From Egicoccus sp. AB-alg2 (GTDB lineage Bacteria > Actinomycetota > Nitriliruptoria > Nitriliruptorales > Nitriliruptoraceae), in contig NZ_JBGUAX010000019.1 in assembly GCF_041821065.1 (NCBI RefSeq), forward strand, positions 1 through 33,917: DNA of 33,917 nucleotides, given 5' to 3'. Of the stretch, positions 15,649 through 23,997 are shown in pieces; within the stretch, counting starts at the first letter, position 1; every line of letters starts with the position of its first letter. Below the pieces are notes generated by a model. The model searched no databases. It saw nothing but the letters and a program-made list of their open reading frames with translations, and was not told where the DNA came from. A program made the translations under genes and the position numbers.

Positions 15649-15701
15649 TGGGACCCCACCGGGCGAACCGGAGCGAGGCGGGCAGGAGGGTACGCGCCGT
15701 C

Positions 15702-16544
15702 TCACCTTCGCGGCAACGTGGCCTCCTGCGGGTCGCGCAGGTCGACCGTGCGCGTGGCCCCGCGGCCGGTCGGGAGCTCGGGCAGACCCGGCGGCGGCCA
15801 CGGCCGGGCGGCATCCCCCAACAGCTCGATGAGCCGATGCGCGTTGCGCACCGCGTGGCCCTCGTAGTCGTTGTTGAAGAACACCCACGCGGGCTTGCCG
15901 GTCGCCGCGACCTCGCGCAGCTGCTCCGCCCAGGGCCGCAGTTCGGCGTCCGTGTAGTCGTGCCGGTAGGCCTGCTCGGACAGGCCGTGGAAGCGCACGT
16001 AGACGTGGTCACCGGTGGCGATGGGCTCGTGGCGCTTCGTCAGGCTCGACGACAGCCACACGTGCGCGGCCCCGTGCGCGTCGAGCACCGCGTACGTCTC
16101 CGGGTGGAACCAGTCGTCGTCGCGGAACTCAACGGCGTAGCGGTGGGTCGGCGGTAGCAGGTCCAGGAAGGCGTCGAGGCGGTCGAGGTTGCGCTTGAAG
16201 TTCGGCGGCAGCTGCCACAGGATCACCGAGGTGCGTTCCAGCACTGGCACCAGCGGCGCGAAGAACCGCCCGACGGCCGCGTGCGCGTCCCGGAGCTTGA
16301 GCCGGTGCGTGATGAACTGGCTGCCCTTCAGCACGAACTCGAAGCCGGGCGGGGCGGCGGCACGCCAACGTTCGGCAGCGGTCTCACGCGCCAGCCGGTA
16401 GAAGGTCGAGTTCACCTCGACGGTCGGGAACCAGCGCACGTAGTGCGACAGCCAACGCGCGGGCCCGACACCCGGCGGATACACGGTCCCGCGCCAGTCG
16501 TCGTACTGCCAGCCGCTGGTGCCGACCCGGACCTCTCCCGTCAC
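15702..16544 (-). CDS. DUF72 (YecE-like) family protein
   Basis: A 280-residue DUF72 protein with a TIM-barrel-like fold and no proven activity. Family hallmarks: VGTSGWQYDDWRGTVYPPG at the N-terminus, the VEVNSTFYRL motif near residue 42, FVLKGSQFITH near 70, WQLPPNFKRNLDRLDAFL near 110, YAVEFRDDDWF near 135, YVRFHGLSEQAYRHDY near 180, and WVFFNNDYEGHAVRNA near 220. The start is GTG preceded by a purine-rich stretch. It faces away from the DUF2891 gene across 109 bp. The end lies 54 bp from the tRNA-Ser gene. Confidence 0.93.
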   Translation of the reverse strand: MTGEVRVGTSGWQYDDWRGTVYPPGVGPARWLSHYVRWFPTVEVNSTFYRLARETAAERWRAAAPPGFEFVLKGSQFITHRLKLRDAHAAVGRFFAPLVPVLERTSVILWQLPPNFKRNLDRLDAFLDLLPPTHRYAVEFRDDDWFHPETYAVLDAHGAAHVWLSSSLTKRHEPIATGDHVYVRFHGLSEQAYRHDYTDAELRPWAEQLREVAATGKPAWVFFNNDYEGHAVRNAHRLIELLGDAARPWPPPGLPELPTGRGATRTVDLRDPQEATLPRR

Positions 16545-16653
16545 GACGTGGCCCCCGTCTCGTCATCGCCCCACGGTAGGGTCCGACGCCGGCCGCGCCG
16601 GCGCGTTGCCCTGTCCACTCGGCGCGGTTGCGCCACGACCACGAGGTACCTCG

Positions 16654-17697
16654 GTGCCCGACCCTGCCGTCGTCCCGGCCCCACCGGGGCTCGACGTCGC
16701 GACGGCGTCCCGCTATGCGCGTGCGGGGCTCGACAACGTGGCCCGCGAGTACCCGAACCAACCGATGCACCTGCTCAGCGGCCCGGACGACCTCGGCGCC
16801 AGCCCGTCCGAGCTCCATCCGCTGTTCTTCGGCAGCTACGACTGGCACTCGGCCGTCCACCAGCACTGGATGCTGGTGCGCCTGCTGCGACGCCACCCCG
16901 CCCTGCCCGAGGCCGCCGCGATCCGGGCGTGGTTCGACCGGCAGTTCACACCGGACGCCGCGGCCGTCGAGGTGGCCTACCTCGCCGAGCCCGCACGGCG
17001 TAGCTGGGAGCGTCCCTACGGCTGGGCGTGGCTGCTCACGCTGGCCGCGGAACTGCACGTCGCGGCCGACGACGATGCCGTCTTCGCGCCGTGGGCGCTC
17101 GTCCTGGGGCCGTTGACGTCGGCGGTCCGCGAACGGTGCATCGAGTGGCTGCGCACGACCGTCTACCCGCAGCGCAGCGGCACGCACGCAAACAGCGCCT
17201 TCGCCTGCGGGCTGCTCCAGTCGGCGGCGTCGGTGACCCACGACGCCGGCCTGACCGCGGCCGTGGCCGAGGCCACGCTGCGCTGGTACGGCCGCGACGC
17301 CGGGTACGCGGCCGGGTTCGAACCGTCCGCGAACGACTTCCTGTCGCCCGCGCTCGTCGAGGCCGACCTGCTGCGCCGGATCCTCGAACCGACGGAGTTC
17401 GCCGGCTGGCTGCGCAAGTTCCTCCCCGACCCGGAGCCGCTGACTCGACCGGCCGTGGTCAGCGACCGCAGCGACCCGCAGACGGTCCACCTCGACGGGC
17501 TCAACCTCAGCCGCGCCTGGTGCTGGCAGGCGATCGCCGCGGCGCTGCCGGCCGGCGACACGCTCGTACCGGTCGCGCGAGACGCGGCCGCCCGGCACCG
17601 TGAGGCGTCGCTGCCCGCGGTGCTCAGCGGCGAGTACGTCGGCGAACACTGGCTGCCGACCTTCGCGGTCCACCTGCTCGATCGCGACGGGGCCTGA
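16654..17697 (+). CDS. DUF2891 family protein
   Basis: A 347-residue cytoplasmic protein of the DUF2891 family, alpha-helical and of unknown function. Family motifs: REYPNQPMHLLSGPDDL, LHPLFFGSYDWHSAVHQHWML, RPYGWAWLLTLAAEL, HANSAFACGLL and HLDGLNLSRAWCW. The layout is that of an alpha/alpha-barrel, as in glycan-acting enzymes, but no reaction is known. GTG start preceded by GAGGTACC. A run of 19-bp repeats follows its stop, before the beta-propeller gene in the same direction. Confidence 0.92.
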   Translation: MPDPAVVPAPPGLDVATASRYARAGLDNVAREYPNQPMHLLSGPDDLGASPSELHPLFFGSYDWHSAVHQHWMLVRLLRRHPALPEAAAIRAWFDRQFTPDAAAVEVAYLAEPARRSWERPYGWAWLLTLAAELHVAADDDAVFAPWALVLGPLTSAVRERCIEWLRTTVYPQRSGTHANSAFACGLLQSAASVTHDAGLTAAVAEATLRWYGRDAGYAAGFEPSANDFLSPALVEADLLRRILEPTEFAGWLRKFLPDPEPLTRPAVVSDRSDPQTVHLDGLNLSRAWCWQAIAAALPAGDTLVPVARDAAARHREASLPAVLSGEYVGEHWLPTFAVHLLDRDGA

Positions 17698-17708
17698 CCC
17701 GACTCGCC

Positions 17709-17798
17709 GAGCCTCCTCGGCCGCGAACGGACCTCGTCGCCCCAGGCGGACCTCCTCGGCCCCGGCGGACCTCCTCGCCCCCGGCGGACCTGCGCGGG
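17709..17798 (+). repeat. 19-bp tandem repeats
   Basis: About four and a half imperfect copies of a 19-bp unit, consensus CGGACCTCCTCGGCCCCGG, at 17709-17727, 17728-17746, 17747-17765, 17766-17784 and a partial copy to 17798. They lie between the DUF2891 stop and the beta-propeller start. The middle copies differ by one or two bases. Confidence 0.85.
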
Positions 17799-17854
17799 AA
17801 CCAGACCCCGGTCGGGCACGTCCCACCGTGCGGACGCCCGCCGAGGAGCCCGTG

Positions 17855-19993
17855 ATGCGCCGCCTGACCGCCATCCCGCTGACGCTGCTGCTGCTGCTCG
17901 TCGCCTGCACCGGCGAACCCCCGCCGGAGCGGCTCGGCCTCGGCGAGCGCGAACCCGCGCGTTCGACCGACGGCGGGGCGTTCGTGCTGCCCGACGACCT
18001 GCAGATGGCCGCCGCGTTGACGCCGTTCGCCGCCTGCGACGACTACCTCGCCCACGTACGGGAGCAGGCGCTGGAGGTCGTCACGCCGTGGGGTATCGGG
18101 GGCTGGCGCGGCTGGGACGTCGGCATGGCGATGGAAGAAGAGGCGGCGGCCGACGCCGGCGGCGAGCGGGCGAGCGGCGACGCCGCGACGATGGCCGCCC
18201 CGGAGCCGGGGGTGGACTACAGCGGCACGAACGTGCAGGAGGCCGGCGTCGACGAACCCGACCGTGTCAAGACCGACGGCAACGTGCTCTACCTCGTCGA
18301 CGACACCCGTCTGCGGGTCCTGGACATCACCGGCGAGGACCCGGTCGAGCTGGGCTCGCTGCAGATGCGCGACAGCTGGGACGCGCAGCTGCTGCTGGAC
18401 GGCGACCGGCTGCTCGTCACCTCGTCCACCTACGGGGTGCTGCCCTTCGCCGGCGAACGCATCGGCGACGTGCTGCCGCACGGCGGCAGCGTCACGACCG
18501 TCACGCTGGTCGACGTCGCCGACCCGTCGACGCCACGGGTGCTGGAGCGGCTGACGGTCGACGGTGCCACCGTCTCCGCCCGGCTCGTGGACGGCGTGGC
18601 CCGCGTGGTCATCCGCACGGAAGCCGGCCTGAACCTGCCGTGGGTGCACCCCGAGGGCGCCGGCCTGCGGGCCGAGCGGCGCGCCCTGGACGCCAACCGG
18701 CAGCTCGTCCGCGAGTCCGCGGCCGAGGACTGGATCCCCTACTTCGTACACGAGACCGCCGACGGGGACAGCACCGAACGCACGCTGCTGGCCTGCGACC
18801 AGATCGCCCGCCCCGACGTCTTCGCCGGCCTGGGGACGCTGTCGGTGCTGACCGTCGACGTCGCCGACGGCGGGCTGCTGCCGGACGATGGCGGGGTCGG
18901 CGTCCTGGCCGGCGGCGACACGGTCTACGCGTCGGCGGAGCGGCTGTTCGTCGCGACCACCCGCTGGGTGGACTGGGAATCGCTGTCCGAGCGCGAGGCA
19001 CGGCGGGAGGCCGAACGCACCGTCACGGAGATCCACGCTTTCGACATCACCGACCCCGGGGGGACCCGCTACCTCGCCTCGGGCGAGGTGCCCGGCCGAC
19101 TGCTGAACCAGTGGGCGATGTCGGAGCACGCCGGCCACCTGCGCGTCGCGACCACCGTCGGCGACACCAGCTGGTGGGGCGGCGCCGGCGAACCGTCGCA
19201 GAGCCTGGTCAGCGTCCTGGACGTGTCCGACCCCGGCCTGCCGCTCGTCGGGCAGGTCGACGGGCTCGGCCCGACCGAGCGGATCTACGCGGTGCGCTTC
19301 CTCGGCGACGTCGGCTACGTCGTGACCTTCCGCGAGACGGACCCGCTGTACACCATCGACCTCGCCGACCCGGCGAACCCGCGGGCGACCGGCGAGTTGA
19401 AGATCACCGGCTACTCCGCCTACCTGCACCCGATGGGCGACGACCTGCTGCTGGGGGTCGGCCAGGACGCCGACGAGCGCGGCATGACCCTGGGCATGCA
19501 GCTGTCGCTGTTCGACGTGTCCGACCCCGCCGCACCGCAGCGTCTGGACCAGCTCACGGTCACCGACGGCCACAGCGAGGTGGAGTGGGACCACCACGCG
19601 TTCCTGCACTGGCCGGCGACCGGGCTGACGGTCGTGCCCTTCCAGCGCTGGAGCTGGGACGAGGAGACCCACGAGGAGGACAGCGAGTCCGGCGCGCTGG
19701 CGTTCACCGTCAGCCGGGACGGCGGCATCGCCGAGACGGGCCGGCTGTCGCACCTGGCGCAGCTGCGGCGCGACTTCGCCGACGCCGGCGGCGACCCGGA
19801 CCTGTTCGGGTCGACGACTGCCGACCCCGACGCGGCACTCGGCGGTCTGCACCCCGGCGAGTGGGTGTGGCGCGGCGCGATCAACCGCACGCTCGTGCGG
19901 GGCGACCGGTTGCTGACGATCTCCCGGGCCGGGGTGGCGACCCACGACCTCGACACGCTGCAGGACCTCGGCTGGCACCGCTTCGGCGCGTGA
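17855..19993 (+). CDS. secreted beta-propeller domain lipoprotein
   Basis: A 712-residue exported protein. Residues 1-19 are a lipoprotein signal (MRRL, a leucine run, lipobox LVAC). The mature part carries the bacterial secreted beta-propeller family signature: YSGTNVQEAGVDEPDRVKTD near residues 125-144, then repeated blade motifs (VLDITGEDPVELGSL, LVDVADPSTPRVLERL, FDITDPGG, VLDVSDPGLPLVGQ, IDLADPANPRATGEL, LFDVSDPAAPQRLDQL). Each has the D-P-x-x-P turn. The final part ends in THDLDTLQDLGWHRF. It is anchored to the outer face of the membrane and its ligand is unknown. ATG start with GAGGAG six bases upstream; an adjacent in-frame GTG is possible. Confidence 0.92.
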   Translation: MRRLTAIPLTLLLLLVACTGEPPPERLGLGEREPARSTDGGAFVLPDDLQMAAALTPFAACDDYLAHVREQALEVVTPWGIGGWRGWDVGMAMEEEAAADAGGERASGDAATMAAPEPGVDYSGTNVQEAGVDEPDRVKTDGNVLYLVDDTRLRVLDITGEDPVELGSLQMRDSWDAQLLLDGDRLLVTSSTYGVLPFAGERIGDVLPHGGSVTTVTLVDVADPSTPRVLERLTVDGATVSARLVDGVARVVIRTEAGLNLPWVHPEGAGLRAERRALDANRQLVRESAAEDWIPYFVHETADGDSTERTLLACDQIARPDVFAGLGTLSVLTVDVADGGLLPDDGGVGVLAGGDTVYASAERLFVATTRWVDWESLSEREARREAERTVTEIHAFDITDPGGTRYLASGEVPGRLLNQWAMSEHAGHLRVATTVGDTSWWGGAGEPSQSLVSVLDVSDPGLPLVGQVDGLGPTERIYAVRFLGDVGYVVTFRETDPLYTIDLADPANPRATGELKITGYSAYLHPMGDDLLLGVGQDADERGMTLGMQLSLFDVSDPAAPQRLDQLTVTDGHSEVEWDHHAFLHWPATGLTVVPFQRWSWDEETHEEDSESGALAFTVSRDGGIAETGRLSHLAQLRRDFADAGGDPDLFGSTTADPDAALGGLHPGEWVWRGAINRTLVRGDRLLTISRAGVATHDLDTLQDLGWHRFGA

Positions 19994-20059
19994 CCGGCGG
20001 CCGACGCGTGGCCGGCGGCCGGCGCGTGACCGGCGGCCGGCGCGTGACCGGCGGCCGGC
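19988..20059 (+). repeat. 18-bp tandem repeats at the end of the beta-propeller gene
   Basis: Four copies of GCGTGACCGGCGGCCGGC with period 18 at 19988-20005, 20006-20023, 20024-20041 and 20042-20059. The first differs by one base and the second by one. The TGA stop of the beta-propeller gene is in the first copy, and further in-frame TGA codons recur in copies 3 and 4. Confidence 0.88.
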
Positions 20060-20084
20060 GGCGGACCGCGCCCGTCGGCCCGGG

Positions 20085-21701
20085 TCACCGGTCCGCGGGC
20101 GGCGCACCGAAGGGCTGGGCCCCGACGCGGTACAGCTCGGGCCAGGGCGGACAGCCGAGCTGGCCCGGCCCGTCCGCCGGCGGGTCCTCCAGGACCTCGC
20201 CGTCCAGGAACCGGTCGGCGGCGCGGTGGAAGTGCGGGGTGATCGGCAGGTAGGGGTGGGCCTCACGGATCGGGCACACGTCGATCGCCCCGTCGATGCG
20301 CCAGCCGTCGGGCATGACGGCCAGGTCGCTGGACGCGGTGGCCGCCAACACCTCGACGTCGTCGGGCAACGGCTGGCTGAACACGTCGCTGGCGGCGTCG
20401 GGTGAGGCCAGCATCTCCCGGGTCAGCGGTGCGTCGACCAGGAAGTCGAAGTCCACCAGGTCCGCCAGCGGCACGAGCAGCCGGAACAGGTCGCCACCGA
20501 CGATGCCCGGGCCGTGCTCGCCGGGTGGTGGGAAGGCCAGCGGGCTGGTCGGGAACGGCCCGAGGAGGACCAGCGCGGCCAGCCCGTCGATGCGGTCCTC
20601 GGCCGCGGCCTGCCAGGCGACCCAGGCCGCCTGCGAATGGGCGAACACCACGATCGGCGGCTCGAGGTCGGCGGTCTGCAGCCCCAGCTGTTCGACCTGC
20701 TCGGCGAACGGCCGTTGGGTGTCCTCGGGCTCGTAGGGCGCACCGGTCTCGATCGGGCAGACGGCGACGCCCTGCGGCTGCCCGTCGCCCGGACCGGCGT
20801 ACGAGTAGTAGACGAACTGCTCGCAGGTGTAGCCGACGAACGGGGGCTGCAAGGTGAAGATCGCGCCCTCCCCGGACGAGGAGTTGATGCCCGACATGAT
20901 CACCGCCGTGCCGTCGCGCTGCGAGGTGGAGGCCGTCCACGGGGCGTCACGGGTGACGACGGTGACCGCGGCCAGCACCACACCGATCCCGGTCACCACC
21001 GCGGCTGCGACCAGCGGCCGGCGCGGCACCGGCGCGCGCAGCCGGCCGATCGCCAACAGCGTCAGCACCCCCGAGACCGGCACCGACACGACGAGGCCGA
21101 CCGGCCGGGTCGCTTCCGCCAGCGTCCCCAGCCCGACCAGCGCCAGCGCGTAGACGGTCAGCACCGGCAGACGCAGCCCGGCCCGCAGCGCACCGCGCCA
21201 GGCGACGCCGAGCCGGTCGGGCACCGGGTCACCGCCGGCGGCGGCCCGACCGACCGTCGCCGCGTGCCCGGCCGACCACGGTGTCGCCGCGAGCAGCACG
21301 AACACGGCCGTCAACACGAACAGTCCGGCGCCGAACAGCCGCGAGTACAGGGCGGCGTGGGCGATGAAGTCGAGCTGGGCGGCCAGCACCATCGGCAGCC
21401 AGGCCACGGCGTAGAAGGTGAGCGCGAGCCGCCAGCGCGGCCGTCGGCCACCCAGCAGGACCGCCATGGTCGCCACGCGCACCGCGAACAGCGCCGCGCC
21501 GGCCGCCACCGCCAGCGGCCAGCTGGTGGCCCGGGCGAGCAACCAGCGGGCGTCGGCGGCCACGTCCAGGGGCGGCAGGGCGACGAGATGGACGGCGCCC
21601 GACCACCGTGGCACCCATCCGCTCGCCACGCCGAGCGTGACCAGCGCCACGAGCGTGGCGTAGGCGGCCACGCCCGGGCGCGACGGCCAGCGAAGCGTCA
21701 T
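20085..21701 (-). CDS. membrane-anchored alpha/beta-hydrolase-like protein
   Basis: A 538-residue protein. The N-terminal half (residues 1-245) has about six hydrophobic segments (around 12-28, 58-80, 92-112, 118-138, 178-193, 200-220, 229-246). The C-terminal half (from about 255) is soluble and probably extracytoplasmic. It has a hydrolase-like core: IVVFAHSQAAWVAWQAAAED with a serine in an A-H-S-Q-A elbow near residue 355, then LAALVLLGPFPTSPL and a late His-rich stretch (HPYLPITPHFHRAADRFL). The elbow is not a classic G-x-S-x-G. The protein is probably a hydrolase; the substrate is unknown. Its ATG overlaps the stop of the upstream gene. Confidence 0.75.
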   Translation of the reverse strand: MTLRWPSRPGVAAYATLVALVTLGVASGWVPRWSGAVHLVALPPLDVAADARWLLARATSWPLAVAAGAALFAVRVATMAVLLGGRRPRWRLALTFYAVAWLPMVLAAQLDFIAHAALYSRLFGAGLFVLTAVFVLLAATPWSAGHAATVGRAAAGGDPVPDRLGVAWRGALRAGLRLPVLTVYALALVGLGTLAEATRPVGLVVSVPVSGVLTLLAIGRLRAPVPRRPLVAAAVVTGIGVVLAAVTVVTRDAPWTASTSQRDGTAVIMSGINSSSGEGAIFTLQPPFVGYTCEQFVYYSYAGPGDGQPQGVAVCPIETGAPYEPEDTQRPFAEQVEQLGLQTADLEPPIVVFAHSQAAWVAWQAAAEDRIDGLAALVLLGPFPTSPLAFPPPGEHGPGIVGGDLFRLLVPLADLVDFDFLVDAPLTREMLASPDAASDVFSQPLPDDVEVLAATASSDLAVMPDGWRIDGAIDVCPIREAHPYLPITPHFHRAADRFLDGEVLEDPPADGPGQLGCPPWPELYRVGAQPFGAPPADR

Positions 21702-23128
21702 CCGAGGACGGTGTGACGCTCACCGTCGGGGGTGATGTCCTCGACGAAGGTGCGCTCGTAGCGCGGCGCCTGCGCCAGGAACTCGTCGAACTCCGCCAGC
21801 GACAGCGGCCCCGGGATCGGGTACTGCGCCGGCAGCTTCTTCATCGCCCGGTTGTACTTGGCGTAGTGGGCGAAGTCGTGGGGGAACTCGTCGAGGTCCG
21901 CGCCCAGCGTCGAGCCCTCGCGTCGGGCCCGGTCGAGCAGGGCCTTCCAGTCGTCCGGCGAGGGGATGCCGACGGCGTGGACCCCGTGCTGGAACAGCGC
22001 GAGGTGGATGTCGTCGAATGGCTCGCGTTCGTCGAGGAAGTGGTGCAGCGCCTCCAGCGACGGCTTCATGTTGAAGCGCATCCAGTACGGCACGGAACCG
22101 GTGCGCAGGGTCTGCATCGGGTCGTTGATGACGAACGAGGTCACCATGAGCCGGTTGGCGGGGATCCGTCGGCGCCGGTACCACCACCGGTAGAGGTCGG
22201 CGACCAGCGGGCTGAGGTCGTCGGGGCCGTCGAACACGATCCGTCGCACCGTGTAGCGGCGTTCCTTGGCCAGGCGCAGCACGTCGTCGCGCAACGCCTC
22301 CTCGAAGCCCCACTCCGCCTCGGGGCTGAGGGTGTCGGGCTCGGGTCCGTCCCAGACGCGCTTCGGCGAGTCGTAGCGTTCGAGGTACTCCTCGACCCGC
22401 TCGCTGCCCTCGTGGAACTCGTCCTCGGTCGCCCCGCCGACGGCACCGTGCTGGAACACGTGCCGTTCGCCGATGCGGGTCGTCTTCCAGGTGGTGCGGC
22501 ACTCGTAGAGCAGGATGGTGCCGCCGGGTGGCAGACGGTCGGCCAGGAACTGTTCGTAGCCGGCGCCGAGGTTGCGGCGCTTGACCCGGAAGTAGGTCAG
22601 GATCCGCACCATCAGGCGGTCCTGGTTGGCGTCGTGCATGTGGTGCAGCTGCCAGTCCGGGTTGGCCTCCACCAGCGCGCGGCCGGACTCGATGCCCTGC
22701 TCCATCGCCTTGGTGGGGTCGTCGGGGTGGACCGGATGGCGCACCGGCAGGAACACCGTCTGGGGCAGCCACGGCGCGCCCAGGGCGGCGTCGAGGAAGA
22801 CGGCCGCGCCGCTCGAGGAGCCCAGCGCCACCGCCGGGTAGCGGCGATCCGGGTACTCCTCCAGCAGCCATTCGCCGATGCCGTCCAGGTCGATGTCGCC
22901 CATCTTCTTCGGCGAGGTCGTCTCCAGAGCACCGGAGGCGATGAAGATCTGCTCGCGGGCCTTGCGGGGCAGGATGTTGGCGATGGAGACCGGCGGTTCC
23001 AGCAGCTTCGGGTTGCCGAGTGCCGGCCAGTCCTCGCCGCGCAGGTAGGCGGCGGTCGCCTGGGCCATTGCGGTCGCGGAGTCGAAGTCGGCCACGTAGC
23101 TCGGAGGGGAGGCCATGAGGAGGTGCAC
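21698..23128 (-). CDS. unrecognised hydrolase-like protein
   Basis: A 476-residue protein I cannot name. It shows YPAVALGSSSGAAVFLDAAL near residue 100, an alpha/beta-hydrolase-like nucleophile elbow (G-S-S-S-G), then LPQTVFLPVRHPVHPDD. A middle region, YTVRRIVFDGPDDLSPLVADL, is followed by a Trp/Arg-rich stretch. Near the C-terminus is LALFQHGVHAVGIPSPDDW, where a catalytic His could sit. There is no signal or membrane segment. GTG 23128 is chosen because GAAAGGAC is just upstream; the alternative ATG at 23116 has none. It overlaps the next gene by ATGA and follows the alpha/beta hydrolase gene by 32 bp, so the unit is probably an operon. Confidence 0.75.
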   Translation of the reverse strand: MHLLMASPPSYVADFDSATAMAQATAAYLRGEDWPALGNPKLLEPPVSIANILPRKAREQIFIASGALETTSPKKMGDIDLDGIGEWLLEEYPDRRYPAVALGSSSGAAVFLDAALGAPWLPQTVFLPVRHPVHPDDPTKAMEQGIESGRALVEANPDWQLHHMHDANQDRLMVRILTYFRVKRRNLGAGYEQFLADRLPPGGTILLYECRTTWKTTRIGERHVFQHGAVGGATEDEFHEGSERVEEYLERYDSPKRVWDGPEPDTLSPEAEWGFEEALRDDVLRLAKERRYTVRRIVFDGPDDLSPLVADLYRWWYRRRRIPANRLMVTSFVINDPMQTLRTGSVPYWMRFNMKPSLEALHHFLDEREPFDDIHLALFQHGVHAVGIPSPDDWKALLDRARREGSTLGADLDEFPHDFAHYAKYNRAMKKLPAQYPIPGPLSLAEFDEFLAQAPRYERTFVEDITPDGERHTVLG

Positions 23129-23160
23129 GTCCTTTCTCGGGTGCGGGTGTCGGGGTCGGG

Positions 23161-23997
23161 TCAGGCCGCTGAGGCCGCGGCGGCGGGTGACGCGCCGTCG
23201 GCCGTGACGGCCACGTCGGGGTTGTCGAGGAAGTGGGTGACCACGCGCGCGGTCTGCAGCGGCATCTCGTGGTTGACGGCGTGGGTCGCGCCCGGCAGCC
23301 GGCACAGCCGGGCGTCGGGGAGCAGACGGCTCACCTCGACCGCCCAGCGGTCCTCGACGATCGGGTCGCGGGTGCCGCGGACCACCAGGGCCGGGGCGTC
23401 GAGGTAGGGCAGCTTGTCCTCGATCGCGTCGTTCATGGCGTGGCGGAAGGTCGCCAGCGCGCGGGGGATCCCGGCGGTGAGGTAGTCGCGCACGAGCAGC
23501 CGCTGCAGGGCCCGGCTCTGGGTCTTCTGCTCCAGCCGCCAGCGGCGCAGCTGTTCGTCGTAGCGGCGGGCGCGCGGGTCCATGGTGGGGCCCAGCAGCA
23601 CGAGCCGGTCGGCCAGGTCGGGGCGGGCCAGCAGCGCCTCGGCCACGACCTGGCATCCGTAGCTGTTGGCGACCAGCGCCGTGCCGGTCAGGCCGCGTGC
23701 GTCCATCCAGTCGATCAGGGCGCGGCCGAGGCCGCGGGTGTCCAGCGCCTGCTCGGGTCGTTCGCTGCGCCCGAAGCCGGGCAGGTCCGGGGCGTGGACG
23801 GTCCAGCGGCCGGCGAGGCGCTCGGCGAGCGGCACGTGGTAGGCGCTGCTGACCACCAGCCCGTGAACGAGCACGACCGGCCGTCGGCCGGTCGTGTCGT
23901 GCCGTTGCCAGATGCGGCTGGCCGTGCGCCAGCGCCCGGCACGGACCTCGTGCCAGCGCGGCGAAGGTGGGGCATGGGCGGCCGTGTGCGTGGCCAT
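23161..23997 (-). CDS. alpha/beta fold hydrolase
   Basis: A 278-residue soluble hydrolase. Motifs: VVLVHGLVVSSAYHVPLAERL (oxyanion region) near residue 42, VHAPDLPGFGRSERP near 70, the nucleophile VANSYGCQV near 112 (Ala replaces the first Gly of the elbow), DRLVLLGPTMDP near 130, acid in VVRGTRDPIVEDRW near 224, and the catalytic His in LPGATHAVNHE near 250. The substrate is not evident. The ATG overlaps the stop of the SDR gene upstream (shared ATGA), so the two are translationally coupled. An Ala-rich tail ends the protein. Confidence 0.9.
   Translation of the reverse strand: MATHTAAHAPPSPRWHEVRAGRWRTASRIWQRHDTTGRRPVVLVHGLVVSSAYHVPLAERLAGRWTVHAPDLPGFGRSERPEQALDTRGLGRALIDWMDARGLTGTALVANSYGCQVVAEALLARPDLADRLVLLGPTMDPRARRYDEQLRRWRLEQKTQSRALQRLLVRDYLTAGIPRALATFRHAMNDAIEDKLPYLDAPALVVRGTRDPIVEDRWAVEVSRLLPDARLCRLPGATHAVNHEMPLQTARVVTHFLDNPDVAVTADGASPAAAASAA

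Noticed and set aside
17319-17333. T-loop-like GGTTCGAACC suggestive of a tRNA
   Set aside because: It lies within the DUF2891 reading frame and no acceptor or anticodon arms can be formed.
18088-20253. Plus-strand open frame of 721 codons in another frame of the beta-propeller gene
   Set aside because: Arg-rich shadow with no start site.
17624-20266. Minus-strand open frame of 880 codons opposite the beta-propeller gene
   Set aside because: Low-complexity Arg/Val/Gly translation, no motif; the plus strand has a signal peptide and blade motifs.
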